This document shows, piece by piece, positions 1 to 11,989 of a stretch of DNA of 64,000 nucleotides. Source of the stretch: Isoetes taiwanensis (Eukaryota > Streptophyta > Lycopodiopsida > Isoetales > Isoetaceae); the NCBI GenBank assembly GCA_021234155.1, contig JAJEKV010000030.1, positions 15,740,003 to 15,804,002 on the forward strand, in the 5' to 3' direction. The notes under the pieces are model-generated. The model searched no databases and was not told where the DNA came from. It was given only the letters and a program-made list of their open reading frames with translations. The translations under genes and the position numbers were made by a program. Within the stretch, counting starts at the first letter, position 1. Every line of letters begins with the position of its first letter.

Positions 1-1780
1 GATAGCATTTTCTAAGTGTAATACCTGTATTGTGATAAAGGAGAAACTTGCCAAGACTAGAGATCCAAGAGAGAGAAGAGAGCTCGCCGTGGAAAGGAAA
101 TCTCACATGACAGCCCAACTTTCCTGCAGGAGTCTCTACTGGTCGTGGAGAGCTTTGTCTCATCGATCTCCTGAAAATGCCTTAACCATTATACATGATA
201 AGATGGATCAGAATAAGACGATGGTTCCTCGTCTGGAGAAGCTAGCAAAATCTGTATGGAGGGGTGAACGGTTGAAGGTGAGTCTTACTGGTGCTCTCAT
301 GCATGGGCATGGTGTAGGTGCTTTGGGCCACTTCTCGCTGGACCTCTGGCCAGATGATTCGAATTTTCATGTGGGATCTTTAAATCATACCTTGAAAAAC
401 ACTAGAGAATCAACTGAGGACAACTGGGTCATTTGAGAAATGTGATCATCAAGGAAGCTGGGGGTGGAGCAATTATGAACACGGAAGCCCTTAGGACAAA
501 AATGGTGAATGGCACTAGAAATGATTTTATGCCTCCTATCAAGGGCCCTCTCGACATCAAGAAGTTGCCTAGGAGGCTTTACTTGCAGCTAGACAATTGC
601 TCGTGACAAAACAAGAATAGGTATCTTTTCTCTTACTTGTCATATTTGGTCCGGGTTAGGTGTCTTCGATCAGGTGCAACGGGATTCATGATGGTTGGAC
701 ACACCCACCTAACGACATAGATGCCCTCTTTGGAAACTACTCCACTCTATTGAGAAGATCAGATGCATTGACTATTCCGGAGCTTATGCAACTCTTCAGG
801 CAGTGTAGTTCAAAGTCTCCTACGCCCTACCTTGTGTCTGAGGTTCCCAACTGGAAAGAATTCGTGAAAGGTTTTATCCCCCGATAAGAAGGACCGCTTA
901 TGTGGTCATTTGGAACCTCTACTCTTCAAGTTCTCGTGATGAATGATGGATGGCCACTAATGTTCTACAAGATGAGGCCAGGGCATAGGGAGTGGCTACC
1001 TGAAAAGGGAATTAAAATGTGGAAGGAGGATGCCCAAGGCTTACCTATGATTCCTAGAGGGTCACCTAAGGTCGCGGCAGACCATATCGAGCTTGACGGA
1101 TATAGGTGCCTTTGAGAGCTTCAATTGCCAAGTACATGATGCTTTGGGCAACTATTTCTAGAGCCGGGCGATAACTCATGGTCTCACACATATATGAATG
1201 AAGTTATTGACTACCTGGTCCACCTTTGTTGCGAAAGTGCTTGGGGACGCTCAGCCCGAGAACTGGCTATTCGTGATTTCGCCCAAAGACGAGACAAACC
1301 GCATTAGAAGAACCCGACAACTTATTGGTAGATGAACACATTGGTGCATCTCATTATGTCGGGCCTTTCTCCGTAGACCCAAGAACCCCGTTGAAATCAC
1401 GACCCCTACCAAGATGTGAAGAAAGGAATGCTCTTGCCGATCGGGCCACATGATAACCGGCGTGGATGGCCTTTTAGGAAGAGGACCAAGAGAGGACCCT
1501 AATCTCCCTCACTATGAAGAGGTATTTGTTTCTTTGGTTTGAGCCTGTTGTTTAAAAGGGTACCTCATATATGCAATGCAAAGATAGGGATTCTTTGGAG
1601 TAAGAAATGGAGACAGAATCCCAATGACCCGCCACGGTACCAACATTTGAAAACGATATAGACTATGGTTGGGTCAGAGGGACCAGGCCGTTGTCGCAAG
1701 TGATCCCCAAAGAGTGTGGGGGCTCGTTTTGCAAGAATTAGTGGCTAAAGAAGCTAAGTTAAACGACGAGGATGAGAACT
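1..1780 (+). pseudogene. Decayed transposase-like gene (DUF7869-type), left end cut by window
   Basis: Broken reading frames at 32-436, 660-887 and 900-1115 together match a protein family widespread in mosses, lycophytes and ferns and thought to derive from DNA transposases. The first segment has IHDKMD (residues 54-59), then KT, SLTGALMHGHG and WPDDSNF. The second has VGHTHPNDIDALFG. The third has EWLPEKGIKMWKED. These occur in the family's order. About 1116-1780 still reads as decayed C-terminal sequence in shifting frames. Damage includes a stop after about residue 134, a stop or frameshift in the LQLDNCS segment near 600, and stops at 885 and 1113. From memory, the conserved acidic and histidine residues suggest an RNase-H-like fold, but I could not test this. 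Non-functional as it stands. The N-terminus lies outside the window. The DUF number is recalled, not searched. Confidence 0.6.
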
Positions 1781-2024
1781 CTTGAGGTATGCAATGCTCT
1801 TTTACATAATTACTATATCATACATGACATGCAATTTTACAATAGACTAGATATTATTCATTAGGCTTTGTGTTTTTCATCTCAACACAAGAGCTCTTAC
1901 ACTATACAATGCCAAACAGGTGATTCATTCATCTTCTTTTAGTAGTGATCCCTACATATCCGTAGTAGTGATCCCCGATATCTCATAGCTCATGCGCGCG
2001 GGAAGCCAAATCGATGGATCATAA

Positions 2025-2940
2025 CACTAATTGATGATGGCAATGAATCTCGGTAGCCAAAGCTTTTCTTCGCGGTAGGGATCAAGAAGAAGATGCCTGT
2101 CTAGGCAACCAACAAGATCTTCGTGGCTCATTGAGCACTTCATCGCCTCAATGTGGTGAATTGAAGAAGGCGAAAAATCCATGGGGGATGAATGAAATTT
2201 AGCCCCGAAGTGAGAAGCTTTTATAGTGAAGTGGAATGATTGAGGTGAATTATTGGGGTAGACTTCGCCCCCATTATTGAACGTGTATCGATCGTTGTAT
2301 ACGCATAATAATATTAATGATTTCATACTAATATGCATATGTTTGAAAACATGTTTGTTTGATCTAATTTAGCTATGATTGAATTCAATGACAAATTTTG
2401 CGAAAAAGTGGAGGTGGGATAGCACATCGTTTACAATATACTTTCGATTAAGGCACGTGATATTACATCCTTAATCGAATGCTATTACATCCTTACTTAG
2501 TTATTAGGTACCCATGTCATTATTACATTATTGGCGGGTGCAGATTCACTCGTCGCCAACATCAAAGCTCGCGGATGCCATTCAGCTCATAGATCTCCTG
2601 ATCTGGAAGCCAGTAAATGTGGACCTTAACACGAAAGTGAGCTTCCTCGCAAGCACTAAGCGAGGTCCATCAGCTTTAGATAAGAGCCATGGATCAAGCT
2701 TAACGCCATTTCTAGCGCATTCGCCCAGATCGTTGTAGCTCAAGTAACACTTGAAAGAGCGGATGTGCTCTGGACGAGGCATCGAGGAAGCCATGGAAGA
2801 TGAATGGCCTCTACCCCCCTCGTAAGGCCGTTTTTATAGTGAAGTAAAATTATTTATGTGAATTATTGGTGTACAATGTAGGGCCATTATTGAGCTTCTA
2901 CGAGTGTCATGTACACGTACAAGTATAACACAAAATTTTT
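2025..2940 (-). repeat. Two diverged direct copies of a short unit with minus-strand ORFs
   Basis: Segments at about 2025-2330 and 2575-2940 are diverged direct copies. On the minus strand each has a block containing the rc of TTTTATAGTGAAGT, followed by a short ORF of similar layout (103 aa at 2027-2338, 70 aa at 2582-2794). The shared protein pattern is a KC-x-(M/L)-S-(H/Y)-(E/N)-DL segment followed by a LLLDP or KLDP segment. I do not recognise the family. They may be fragments of one transposon or a decayed small gene family. Between them (2340-2570) is AT-rich sequence with nothing recognisable. The stretch 1781-2024 holds no gene I can support. Confidence 0.4.
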
Positions 2941-5562
2941 ATGTATATGTGTATGTTAATTACCTCATGTTTCTTGTGCTCGAGAAGTAGGTGAAAGTAT
3001 TCGTGCTAGAGCAAATTAGGTGTGCTTAAAATTCTCAAAATGGGCTTATTTTCTCCAATTAATGAAATCGTGCTTTATCTTCGAATTGTACTATTATACT
3101 ATCCATCACTTCGAGCTTTACTCTATGGGCTGTTGACATTTATTTCAAGTGCCAACTACAACACCATACCTTAGCATGCAACAGATTGACTGTTGTTTGC
3201 ACATTTCGAATATATCTCCAGACCCTTCATCGGTAACTTTGGGGTACACTCATTTTTCTCTCCCCGTGTCACTACTTAGATTACTTCTCCAAGCTGTTTA
3301 TTATATGTGTATCAAGTACGTACATATTAAACATATGTCCTCATTCCCCAATGCTAGAGCTCTGCTCTAACTCAGCTAAAGTATAACCGTGGTAGTTCTT
3401 TGAAACAAAATCCATTGCCTATATACCTTTATGAGGTGGCTGAGCCACAAACTTCCCAAATGGGCAGTAGCCAACTCTATGTTGGAATGGTATATGCTAT
3501 CTATATTTTGATAGGGTCTCTAGCTATTTCAACCACTCCTTCAATGCCTTATGGTACTTTAACCCCGTACATAAACTATGATCCCCACACGGGATTATGC
3601 CATAATTCCAAAGGTTACTACCACAGTCGAAGGGCTTTTCTAAAGGCTCCTTCAGTTAAATATTCTTTGTGTTCCTAATATCCGCCATGCTTTATCACAA
3701 TTAACCTATTTTCTTAAGTTATCATGTCAACTTCAACTTTGATCAGCTTCAAATGTTGTCATCTTTGGCCCCGATGGAGGCATTAAAACCTCTCGATCTC
3801 ATAATAGGAAAACCCCTATATTCCAACCTAGTCTTAAAGTCATAATCTCTAAGGGGTCTATGCCTCAAGGCAACGGATCCTCCAGCTTCTACTTCAGTAT
3901 CTAGAATTACTCCCCGCAAGTAGGGTAACTCTTAGGATATATGGACTATTGGTCTATATAATCTCACCCCTTCTACTCTAACATCTCATCTTGATTTTCA
4001 TTGGGACTTCGAATTCTTATGCTTCACCCTCTTGTCGGTCAGCCTAAGTGGATGATCAGCAAAGTCCTTCTACCATCATACCACGAGATAGTTCATCCAA
4101 CATGTCGTATCCAAAACCCAATAGATACATTCAGCTTATGACGCTGAATTAATTCATTGGTATCTAGAACCTTTGAGTGATTAACTTCCCATTATCTATC
4201 ATTTCAATTCATTCCAACCATCCTCGGGATATTTTGAATGTAACATCGCTGTATATGCTAGACTTACTCTAGCTATTTTTCCTGATTTAAACTCTTTCCA
4301 TATCCCTTAGTACGACATATCTAAGATAGTCAACTCTAACCATTGGGATAGCTTGAATGCTTATCTCTGATAAAGCATACCTAACCCAATATCTTCGTAT
4401 ATAAGCATATCATTATGCTTATTCTTTAAACCTTGTCAAGTAATATTTCACTCGCCTCGTACGAATATTCTACCATCTTCCAATATAACATACATTTGAA
4501 TGTCACAATCGACATCCTTGATATCCTCACTAGTGTAGTATTTAATACTACTAAGTCCTTCCAACATCCACCATTCCTATTGTGTAATTATGTGCGATAG
4601 TAACATGTGTGAGCCAACTCTAAGTCTAGATTCATAGTGATTCTTTGACATAGTCACCTAGTTATGTTCATACTTGCCGCAAATGTATTTCGTCAACTCG
4701 TTATCTTGTACCATATACATGCTGTGGTTTTGACACCACACTTTCTAGACTCTCTAGCCTTAGTTTGCCTTGATCCTCAAGCTCTAGTCACAACTTCCAC
4801 AGGGGCAGATGCCACCCTAAGTTCCTAATGAACATGTTTAACGTCTAGTATAGGAACTCTTATCTTCATTACTTCCGTATTCATATGGAATATTAAAAGT
4901 TCTATTATACACCCTTTCCTTTTCTTGTTATGTTTTACCATTAAATGGTCCTAGCACGCATATACCAACGTGAAGCTACTCCTCGGGATACACACACAAT
5001 ACCAAGTCCAGAGCACATTCTCCTTGGTGAGATGTTCATTCACCTACCTTGTTCATACTCCAGACTTTGGTCTATTCAAAGTGTCCCTCCAAATTCTTTA
5101 TATGTGAAACGTTGTTTACAACAACTTTCAAGCACCTCTTGTCTCCCACTTGTCATGTGGGTACATTACTTGCCTCCCTAATGTATCATTATTTGGAGGT
5201 CAACTTTTCTTCACAGTCTAGCTTCACCAAAGCTCTAATATACATTGTAGCTTTCAGATGCTTGTACCTTCTGCTAGCAAGATAAGCGTATCCATGTGGC
5301 TATGTGGTCGTCTTACTCATGCATACCCTTGCACCTTTATTGCACACCTCAGGAACATCAATCTCCTTACAGAACGCAATATATACGTAATTTTATAATC
5401 CGTAGTTTATGGATTCGCATCCTCATACGACATTATTCTTTACCTTTCTGCGAATCATATCTCGATTCAAGTAGCAATAGCTATAAAATGTCGGGTTGAC
5501 ATTCTATACCTTCACCACCATTGTCGAAACCTACACTTCTAAAGTGATCTCCCTTTCATGAG
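2941..5562. other. Gene-free decayed sequence upstream of the gypsy fragment
   Basis: AT-rich sequence with only short open frames (the longest about 92 aa at 3400-3678), none resembling a known family. The 5' half of the Ty3/gypsy element that becomes recognisable at 5563 (5' LTR, gag, protease) would be expected here. I could not recognise gag, protease, a primer-binding site or a matching LTR, so it is either decayed past recognition or deleted. Confidence 0.4.
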
Positions 5563-6029
5563 TTGTGTTGTATTATGCAATGTATCTCATTACGCCAGTT
5601 GCATAGGGCTATCAAGAAGTTTCAGATTACTGGCTTGATTCGACTTGCTTCAATAGAAGCCAAGTCCAAACAAGACGAAGTTCTTGATACCTTGCCTCCG
5701 GCGATAGCAGTTGTTCTTCAGGAGTACCATGACCTTTTCTCGAAGAAATTCATTGATTGCCACCTTTTAGACGTGTGGAATGTGAAATTACTTTGGAACC
5801 AGGCACCAAGCCCACTAGCAATGCTCCACATCGAATGCGCACCCCTCAATTAACAGAGCTTAAGAAGCAGTTGCAAGAGCTCCTCAAATTAGGCTAAGTA
5901 TTTTACGAAGATTGACCTTTCCTCGGGATGTCACCAGATACGAATGAAGGAGGATGACATTCACAAGTCTGCCTTTCGGATGCGCTGTAGGCATTATGAG
6001 TTCACTGTGATCCCTTTTGGCTTGACTAA
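5563..6029 (+). pseudogene. Ty3/gypsy reverse transcriptase, N-terminal part (split by CACTA)
   Basis: The frame at 5563-5853 has the protease-RT linker pattern of gypsy elements (LPPAIAVVLQEYHDLFSKKF). It is followed after a stop by the ELKKQL-LL segment and then [26 protein letters not shown] and [13 protein letters not shown]. At about 5890-5900 the sequence jumps from the LLKLG segment straight into the KYFTKID-like segment. The block that normally lies between them, including the first part of the RT core, is missing: an internal deletion of roughly 50 codons. The coding region stops inside the GLTNAP motif because the CACTA element begins at 6030. Sequence resumes at 13920, and 6027-6029 TAA is repeated there as the target-site duplication. 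Confidence 0.85.
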
Positions 6030-6462
6030 CACTACAAGAGAATAGGCGTTTATTGTCAGTTTTTTTTTTGTAGACTACTGTATTTTTCAGAGAACTGACA
6101 AAAATGTGACCATAAAAATGTCAAAAATTAGTGACGATAGATCGTCAGTTTTTTGTCACTTTTTTTTTGGCAATTTTTTGACACCTCATTTGTCATCTTT
6201 ATAGCATTTTTTTGTCACTTTTTTGGGCATTTCTTTGACATATATATTGTCATATCTTAGGCAAATTTTTGACACCCTATTTGTCATCTTTATAGCATTT
6301 TTTTGTCACTTCTTTGGGCAACTCTTTGACATCTATATTGTCATATCTTAGGTTGTTTTTTTACAATTTAGTATCATCTAGATTTATATCTATTTTTGTC
6401 ACTGTTTTGGCAATTCTTTGGCACCTACTGTGTCAATTTCAGATGAGTTTTTGTCACTTTTA

Positions 6463-6871
6463 GGGTGATTTTCTACTGTAGTCACAAAATAAGACTGTCA
6501 CATTGAGATATGACACCCTTTATGACTCCAAATCAAAAAATAGGACACATAAAATTAAAGTTGTTTTTCCACTATAAGGTGTCATAAAATAAAACACCAT
6601 CAAAATTCTAGTGGAAAACCCAAAAAAAATAAGACATGTCTTATTTTAATGATATTTTTAATATATGTGACACTGTCTTATTTTATACCGGGGGAAATCC
6701 CCCGGTATAAAATAAGACTCCATTCCCCTTAAAAGGAGGAACCGAACCTATCCAAACCTAAATGGGACATGTCTTATTTTTAAAAGTAGAAAATTATTTC
6801 TTTCTTATTTGCTTATGTGGCCCAATAGAAAAGCCTAAAATATGAGACACCACTCTAGTGGAAAATCACCC
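6463..6871. mobile_element. PIF/Harbinger (Tourist)-like MITE, 409 bp, nested in CACTA
   Basis: Imperfect terminal inverted repeats start GGGTGATTTTC at 6463 and end with the reverse complement, GAAAATCACCC, at 6871. The similarity extends further inward (ACT followed by an AGT-like stretch). The flanks are TTA at 6460-6462 and TTA at 6872-6874, a 3-bp duplication typical of PIF/Harbinger. It has no coding capacity. The interior repeats the motif GTCTTATTTT in both orientations and contains a perfect hairpin. The insertion lies inside the TGTCA repeat field of the CACTA element and is therefore younger than that element. Confidence 0.85.
6675..6718. repeat. Perfect 21-bp-arm hairpin with 2-nt loop inside the MITE
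   Basis: The arms at 6675-6695 and 6698-6718 are exact reverse complements, separated only by AA. The stem centre is ACCGGGGGA / TCCCCCGGT. It would form a very stable cruciform or RNA stem. Confidence 0.9.
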
Positions 6872-7249
6872 TTATGGCAAGCCTTTGACACCTATTTTGT
6901 CACATTTTAAGTTGTCTTGGCATCTTTTTGACACCTATTTTAATATATTTTAGGCCATGTTTGTCACTTTTTTGGCAATGCTTTGACATGTATTTGGTCA
7001 TATTCTAAATTATTTTTGGCATATTTTTGTCATCTATAAACATATTTTGGTAATTTTTTTGTCACTTTTTCTAGCAAATCTTAGTCACATTTTTGACATA
7101 TTTTAAATTATTTTTTTGACACATTATTGTCGTCTGTTTGGCACATGTGTTGTTTTCTTTTTTGACATTTTTTTAGCAATTTTAATTCATAATGATTAGT
7201 TCACAATGTTGAGAAGAATACTGGACATGAATTTTTTACGAAACATAGA

Positions 7250-7600
7250 ACAATACACATAGAAGCATAGTTCATAATGTCTCAAAAAAACGATACACAT
7301 AGAAGCATAGTTCATAATGTCTCATAGAAACATAGAAGGAATAGTTCATAATGTCTGAAAAGAGCAATACGCATGAATTGTTTACGAAGAAGTTTATGAC
7401 AAAACGAAATAACAAAGATGTTTGATTAAACACTATTAAAGATGTCTTTCATACCTTAAATCCCGCTTTCTATTCTCTGCCATTTACATTCTGCTGTCCC
7501 GTTTTGATTCCCTGCCATTCGTATTCTGCCTGGCAAATGACATTTACATTCTGCTGTCCCGTTTTGATTCCCTGCCATTCGTATTCTGCTCTGGCAAATG
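7250..7600. repeat. Two small tandem repeat tracts in the CACTA interior
   Basis: At about 7250-7370 a unit of about 40-60 bp containing CATAGTTCATAATGTCT is repeated three times with variation. At 7481-7600 a 60-bp unit, beginning CATTTACATTCTGCTGTCCC, occurs as two nearly identical tandem copies (7481-7540 and 7541-7600). Confidence 0.8.
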
Positions 7601-10557
7601 AGATGGAAGAAAGGAGTTCAAGGATATTTCTTTAAGAAGCAAAGTTACAAGTTACAAGGAAGAAAGAATAAAAAGTTGATGCTTGAAGCTGTTACAGGAA
7701 GGAGAAGCTGCGCCTTGCTGAAGATTGCTACAGAAAAATGAAATACTTTTTGGCTTATTATTTTGGAGAGCCAGCATAGGCCGGCCTTCCAATCCTGTTC
7801 TTTGTATGCCCTACTCTGAATGTGCCCTGCTTAAAAAAAAAGGGGGGGACCTCTGTTTCTGCCATTGCCAGTCTGCTTTTGCATTTCATCTGTGTTGTGC
7901 TTCCAAACCTGCAATAGGAAGGGAAGCAGTAAAGCGCCATGCCATCTTCTGCAAGCGCCCAAGACTCAGCCGACCTGCAAGAAAAAGGAAGAGGAGCTTA
8001 TCTGCCGCCATGCCTGCTATTCCTCCATATCTATCCGCCATTCTGTCAAGAAGCCATACCTATCAAGAAGCTGCCGCCATCCCTGTTTGCTGCTGACGAA
8101 TCTGCACAAGGTAGAACATAGGTTGAAGAAGCGAAAACCATAGCCTTGGCCGGACCTGCAGAAAAGATTTATGCATGCTTTAATCTTTGTTCTCTGTTTT
8201 CCATGGCCGTGCTGTGAAGAAGAAGGAAAGAAAATAATTCGGGAAGAAAAGGAAAAGTGAAAGTGCCTACCACCGCCACGTCTGCTGCCGAATCCATCTG
8301 CTTATTTTTTGTTCGCCTCCATAGATGCTAAGATGCCTGCAAAACAAGAGAAACAGAGGAAAAAGATGAGAAGGAGCCGATCCCCTTGTTACTAAAGCTT
8401 TGCTTAAAGCAGGTACTGCAGACGCGATGCTGAAGAAAAAAAGAACAGGGAAGAGGAGCGCCAATCTTGCTGGATCTGAAGAAAAAAAAGTGTTCTTGTT
8501 TTGCCTTTTTTTCCATTTTGCCACGTCCACCTTTTCCATTTTTTTACCAGAATTTCCACCTTCTTTTACCCTTAAAAAAAAAAAAAAAAAAACACTCTTA
8601 ATTTCAACCTCCTCACTGTCAGTACTAGATGTAGTATCTTCACTTCCAGTGCCAGTGCTAGATCCATCGTTTGAACTTCCACTGCTTGATGATTCAGACA
8701 TGTCCAACTACATAGGAAAAAAAAATACGTTATATAGCTACAATATTAAAACTTACAAGAAATTTATCGCGGCGGCCAAGGCCGCCGCCAACATTTCTTT
8801 GTTTCAAAACGGTATGAGGAGGCCTAATGTGAAATCAACCCACGTTAAAAGAATCTTGGTGTCTGGATAGAAAACCCAGCGTCTGATTCCATCCCATTGA
8901 ATCATGCCCTAATGTTCATGTTCGAAATTCTCTCAAGATTCCCTTCGATCCTATGAAGATTCCCCTTGACATCCTATTAGATTACCTCAAAATTCATTTA
9001 TATTCCACAAGAGGTATGGGCAGATCTTGCAAGATTCCTTGAGATTCTTTGAAGATTCTATGAAATTCACTCAAGATTCCTCAATTTCCTTGATATTATA
9101 TGAAGATTCATCACTAAATGCATATTTAATGCATTCTTACATCGAATTTAAAAGATTTTCTAGGAAATCTGATGGTGCATACCAATTATCATGGAAATGA
9201 TTGTTAATGTAGAAGAAGAGGTGGATGTCATTTTTGAGTGGATGCACACCAATCATAGTGAATAGAGGAAGAGGAAGATGAAACTCAATCTGTATGTTTC
9301 CTTAGATTCTAGCAAGATTTCGTTCCATTTCTTTAGGTTGCCTTGAGGTTTACTATAGATGCTCATAGGTGTACCTTGTTCACTCAACATTCTTTTAAAG
9401 TTCTTTAGATCCTTTTAAGTCATTTGGCATCACTAAAATTTGTTTATTGAGGACAGTCTAACATTCAAGCCAAATAAGAAGTGTCTTTGGAAGGTTGATG
9501 TTCTAGATTTAGTATTTAGCAGTATGCATGATTGTTGTTATCAAAGCAACTAAGTGATAAATGCCTATGATTTTAACAATGTTCCAATTTTGCCTAATGA
9601 TATTGCAAGCAGGGTCTATCCTTGCAAATTCGTTGATGTAGTAGCTCTAAGAACAATGTCTGGAAGGTGAAAATTGCCATGGCTAAGACAGGGGATAGAG
9701 CTACATACACAATGGCTATGGTAGAAACATCACTGCATGAAGTGACGCTTAAGAACAAATAAAGAAGTGAGGCTTAAGAACAAATAAAGAAGTACCTGTT
9801 TTCTTTCTTGATGTAGCTCTGAGAAGGCTCCTGAAAAGGGCCTTCAAACTCTTTTTCAGGAACATAATCTATTATGGCACTGAAGGTTGCCTTAAGCTTC
9901 TTAAGATTATCTGCTGCAACCCTAATGTAAGCTTATTGCACGTTCTTTGGTACGGAATCCGTTATGCACTTTAAGGTTTGAGCAATGGAGAACATTCATC
10001 TTTGACATACATCAGAGCAGCAAGAACAATAGATGAATCCCAACAGAATGTTCTGGAGATGTAACAGGAATCAAACCTCAGAATACTCCTTTTTTCTTAA
10101 AAGGAATGGGACTTGAGGCCTAAGTAGCCCCATCCCGCAAGATAACTACCTCGCTGGCATTGCAATCTATTCATGTAAGTTGCTGATGATAAACAATATT
10201 TCAACAAAATCTTGCAAGAACGAATTCTAGCATTTCGGCATATGGAGCTTGATTGTGCAATCTTATTGCTAGAAATAGCTTTTGTAGAAGTGAGAAAAAA
10301 GCAGCGCCATCACCACTAGAACTCGACAGCCTTGCCTGGCCCACCCGACCCAATGCATGGTTTTTTTTTTCTTTGAGATGCCGCCAACTTCTTCATGGGG
10401 TGTTCCACCTTCGCCAAGTCTAGAAATTTTTTCCAGTTTGCCTTTTTAACAGACGAAAGTTTGGAAGTCAAACCTTTTCGCGCCTTTCGTCTTAGATAAT
10501 CTCTATCAATATAATCGAAAAAGCTCTAGATAAAACAAGAAAAAAGAATTTGGAAAG
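7601..10557. other. CACTA interior without a supported gene
   Basis: Holds short overlapping open frames (7725-8143, 8267-8870) that look like chance frames in low-complexity, A-run-rich sequence, including an A homopolymer near 8573-8591. No conserved domain was recognised. From 8880 to 10350 it is AT-rich with nothing recognisable. A 46-bp block at 8753-8798 with a GC hairpin is listed separately. The TNP2 core expected in an autonomous CACTA was not found here. Confidence 0.4.
8753..8798 (+). repeat. TTACAAGAAATTTATCGC block with GC hairpin, copy 1
   Basis: Contains GCGGCGGCC-AA-GGCCGCCGC (8769-8788), a perfect 9-bp-arm GC hairpin in AT-rich surroundings. It is preceded by TTACAAGAAATTTATC. 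A second copy with about two differences is at 36304-36349. ACAAGAAAT followed by a GCGGCGGCC-type hairpin resembles the outer end of some CACTA elements, so these may be stray transposon termini (inference). Confidence 0.7.
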
Positions 10558-11183
10558 TCATATGTCTAACCTGTGATGATTCCATCGACGTCCTAGTTGT
10601 TTCAAGACATCCTTCTCATTAAAACCAGCACCGAATTGATTCTTCAAGTCAATCACGTCTTGCTTCTGGCGCAACTTAACTTGTCGCCAGTTTAGATGTA
10701 TCTCATGGCAGTGATCCAACATGTAACTGCTTGCAATGTCCATAAACTCTTTTCCATGAGCATCAGGATGAATCTTTCCACCACTAGACACACACACACC
10801 TACAACGTAATATAAAAAACATTATATTAATCAACAAGATAGGAACAAACACTCAAAACAATTAAAATTGATGTATAATATATCTCAGTGTCCCCCAGCT
10901 TCTTAAAGCTCATAGCACGAGAGTTTCCCGATGCCATCGATTCACTACCTTCAACACGTGCATCCTTGGAAGTACCACTACCAAGGGAAGACCTTCTCCT
11001 TCTCTTGGATTTCTTCGATGATGATGCGCTTCCATTTGATAGTTCACGTGCCACTGCATCCTTTTGTTCCTCCGTCAACATTGACAAGATTTTTGATAAC
11101 ATCTTAGCTGAAACAACACCTTTCTCCTTCCCCTTTTCATTGTCCTTTCCGTTAACCATCTTGCACTGCACATTTAACAACAC
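10558..11183 (-). pseudogene. TnpA-like / Transposase_24-like fragment of the CACTA element
   Basis: Two minus-strand segments read as one broken gene. 10827-11183 gives a Lys/Arg/Ser-rich N-terminal part (SSKKSKRRRRSS, a possible nuclear localisation signal). 10558-10797 gives HGKEFMDIASSYMLDH, then NWRQVKLRQKQDVIDLKNQF and VLKQLGRRWNHHRLDI. The VLKxLGRRWxxHR pattern resembles plant Ptta/En/Spm transposases (Transposase_24 in Pfam). The gap between them starts after a GDTE segment and ends with TTGTAG before GTGTGT, so an intron is likely, though I could not place a canonical GT donor. The downstream part is missing. It runs opposite to the TNP2 remnant in the same element. Role by family: binding subterminal repeats. 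Confidence 0.5.
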
Positions 11184-11565
11184 AACATTAAAATATACAT
11201 AAACTTAAGTTACACCCTAACAAGGTACTTAAATTCTCAATGATAGACATGAATTTGCCTAGACAAATACGTTAATTTTCAAACTCCAACCTTTGTATTG
11301 AGGCTTAGATGAAAAAACAAGTATACAACTTCGTTTTAATGGTTTTACCCCACCTTTGTATTAATCCTTAAATAAAAATCAAGGATACAGCTTAGTTCCA
11401 ATGGTATTAATACCTAAACAAAAATTAATGCAGATGTTGATCTACTTTCTGCACCTTATATATAAGACTGCAGAATGTAATGAAAAGGAAGCTAAGACGA
11501 GATAAAGAATACAACCATTTGGTCAAAACTGAGAAACCTGAGAATAAGAAAACAAAAATAGGTTA

Positions 11566-11913
11566 ATGCAAATTATCAGAATAGAAGACACATGCAAATA
11601 TGAGCCTGGTAAAGATGCAAAACGCCTGAGTAAAAAGTTATCTCAAGCCCTCTTTGAAACAGCTTTGAGTGCAAAGTCTCAAATGGAAAGACCCGTGGGT
11701 CTGCATCTGCATATGGATTGTTTGTGTAATGCAGATGTCTACGGCTGTAGCATGGAACTCAAATGTGCATGTAAATGTTTGGACGTTGGCATTTGCAAAC
11801 CACATTCTAGCACATTCTTCCATGTGCAATTGAGAATTGTCTTACAAGTAACATTCGTGCTATTATATATCGACTTGGAAAGTTTGCAAGGTATGACACA
11901 AAACACTTTTTAG
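11566..11913 (+). other. Unassigned open frame upstream of the TNP2 remnant
   Basis: A 115-residue open frame, Cys- and His-rich near its middle (HMDCLCNADVYGC, CACKCLDVGIC). It has no recognised domain and overlaps a minus-strand frame. It may be decayed transposon coding sequence or chance. Confidence 0.2.
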
Positions 11914-11989
11914 TGGTATATTTTCAATTATGTTGTTAACAAATAGCAAGTTTGTATGTAGATGGGTCTCAATGAAAGAGATTAGCTTA

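Larger units (their letters stand above)
6043..7190. repeat. Left subterminal repeat field of the CACTA element (interrupted by MITE)
   Basis: T-rich sequence with dozens of short motifs of the types TTTTGTCACTTTTTTGG, TTTGACA and TTGTCAT in both orientations. The common core is TGTCA/TGACA. Such subterminal arrays bind the TnpA-type protein in En/Spm elements (established for that family). The field runs from 6043 to 6462 and resumes after the MITE at 6875-7190. Confidence 0.8.

Noticed and set aside
3149-5499. Short plus-strand open frames as gypsy gag
   Set aside because: No zinc knuckle, no capsid-like pattern and no continuity with the pol frame at 5563.
7725-8870. Overlapping open frames of 60-156 codons on both strands in the CACTA interior
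   Set aside because: Low-complexity sequence with A-runs (poly-Lys/poly-Phe translations); no motif; mutually overlapping.
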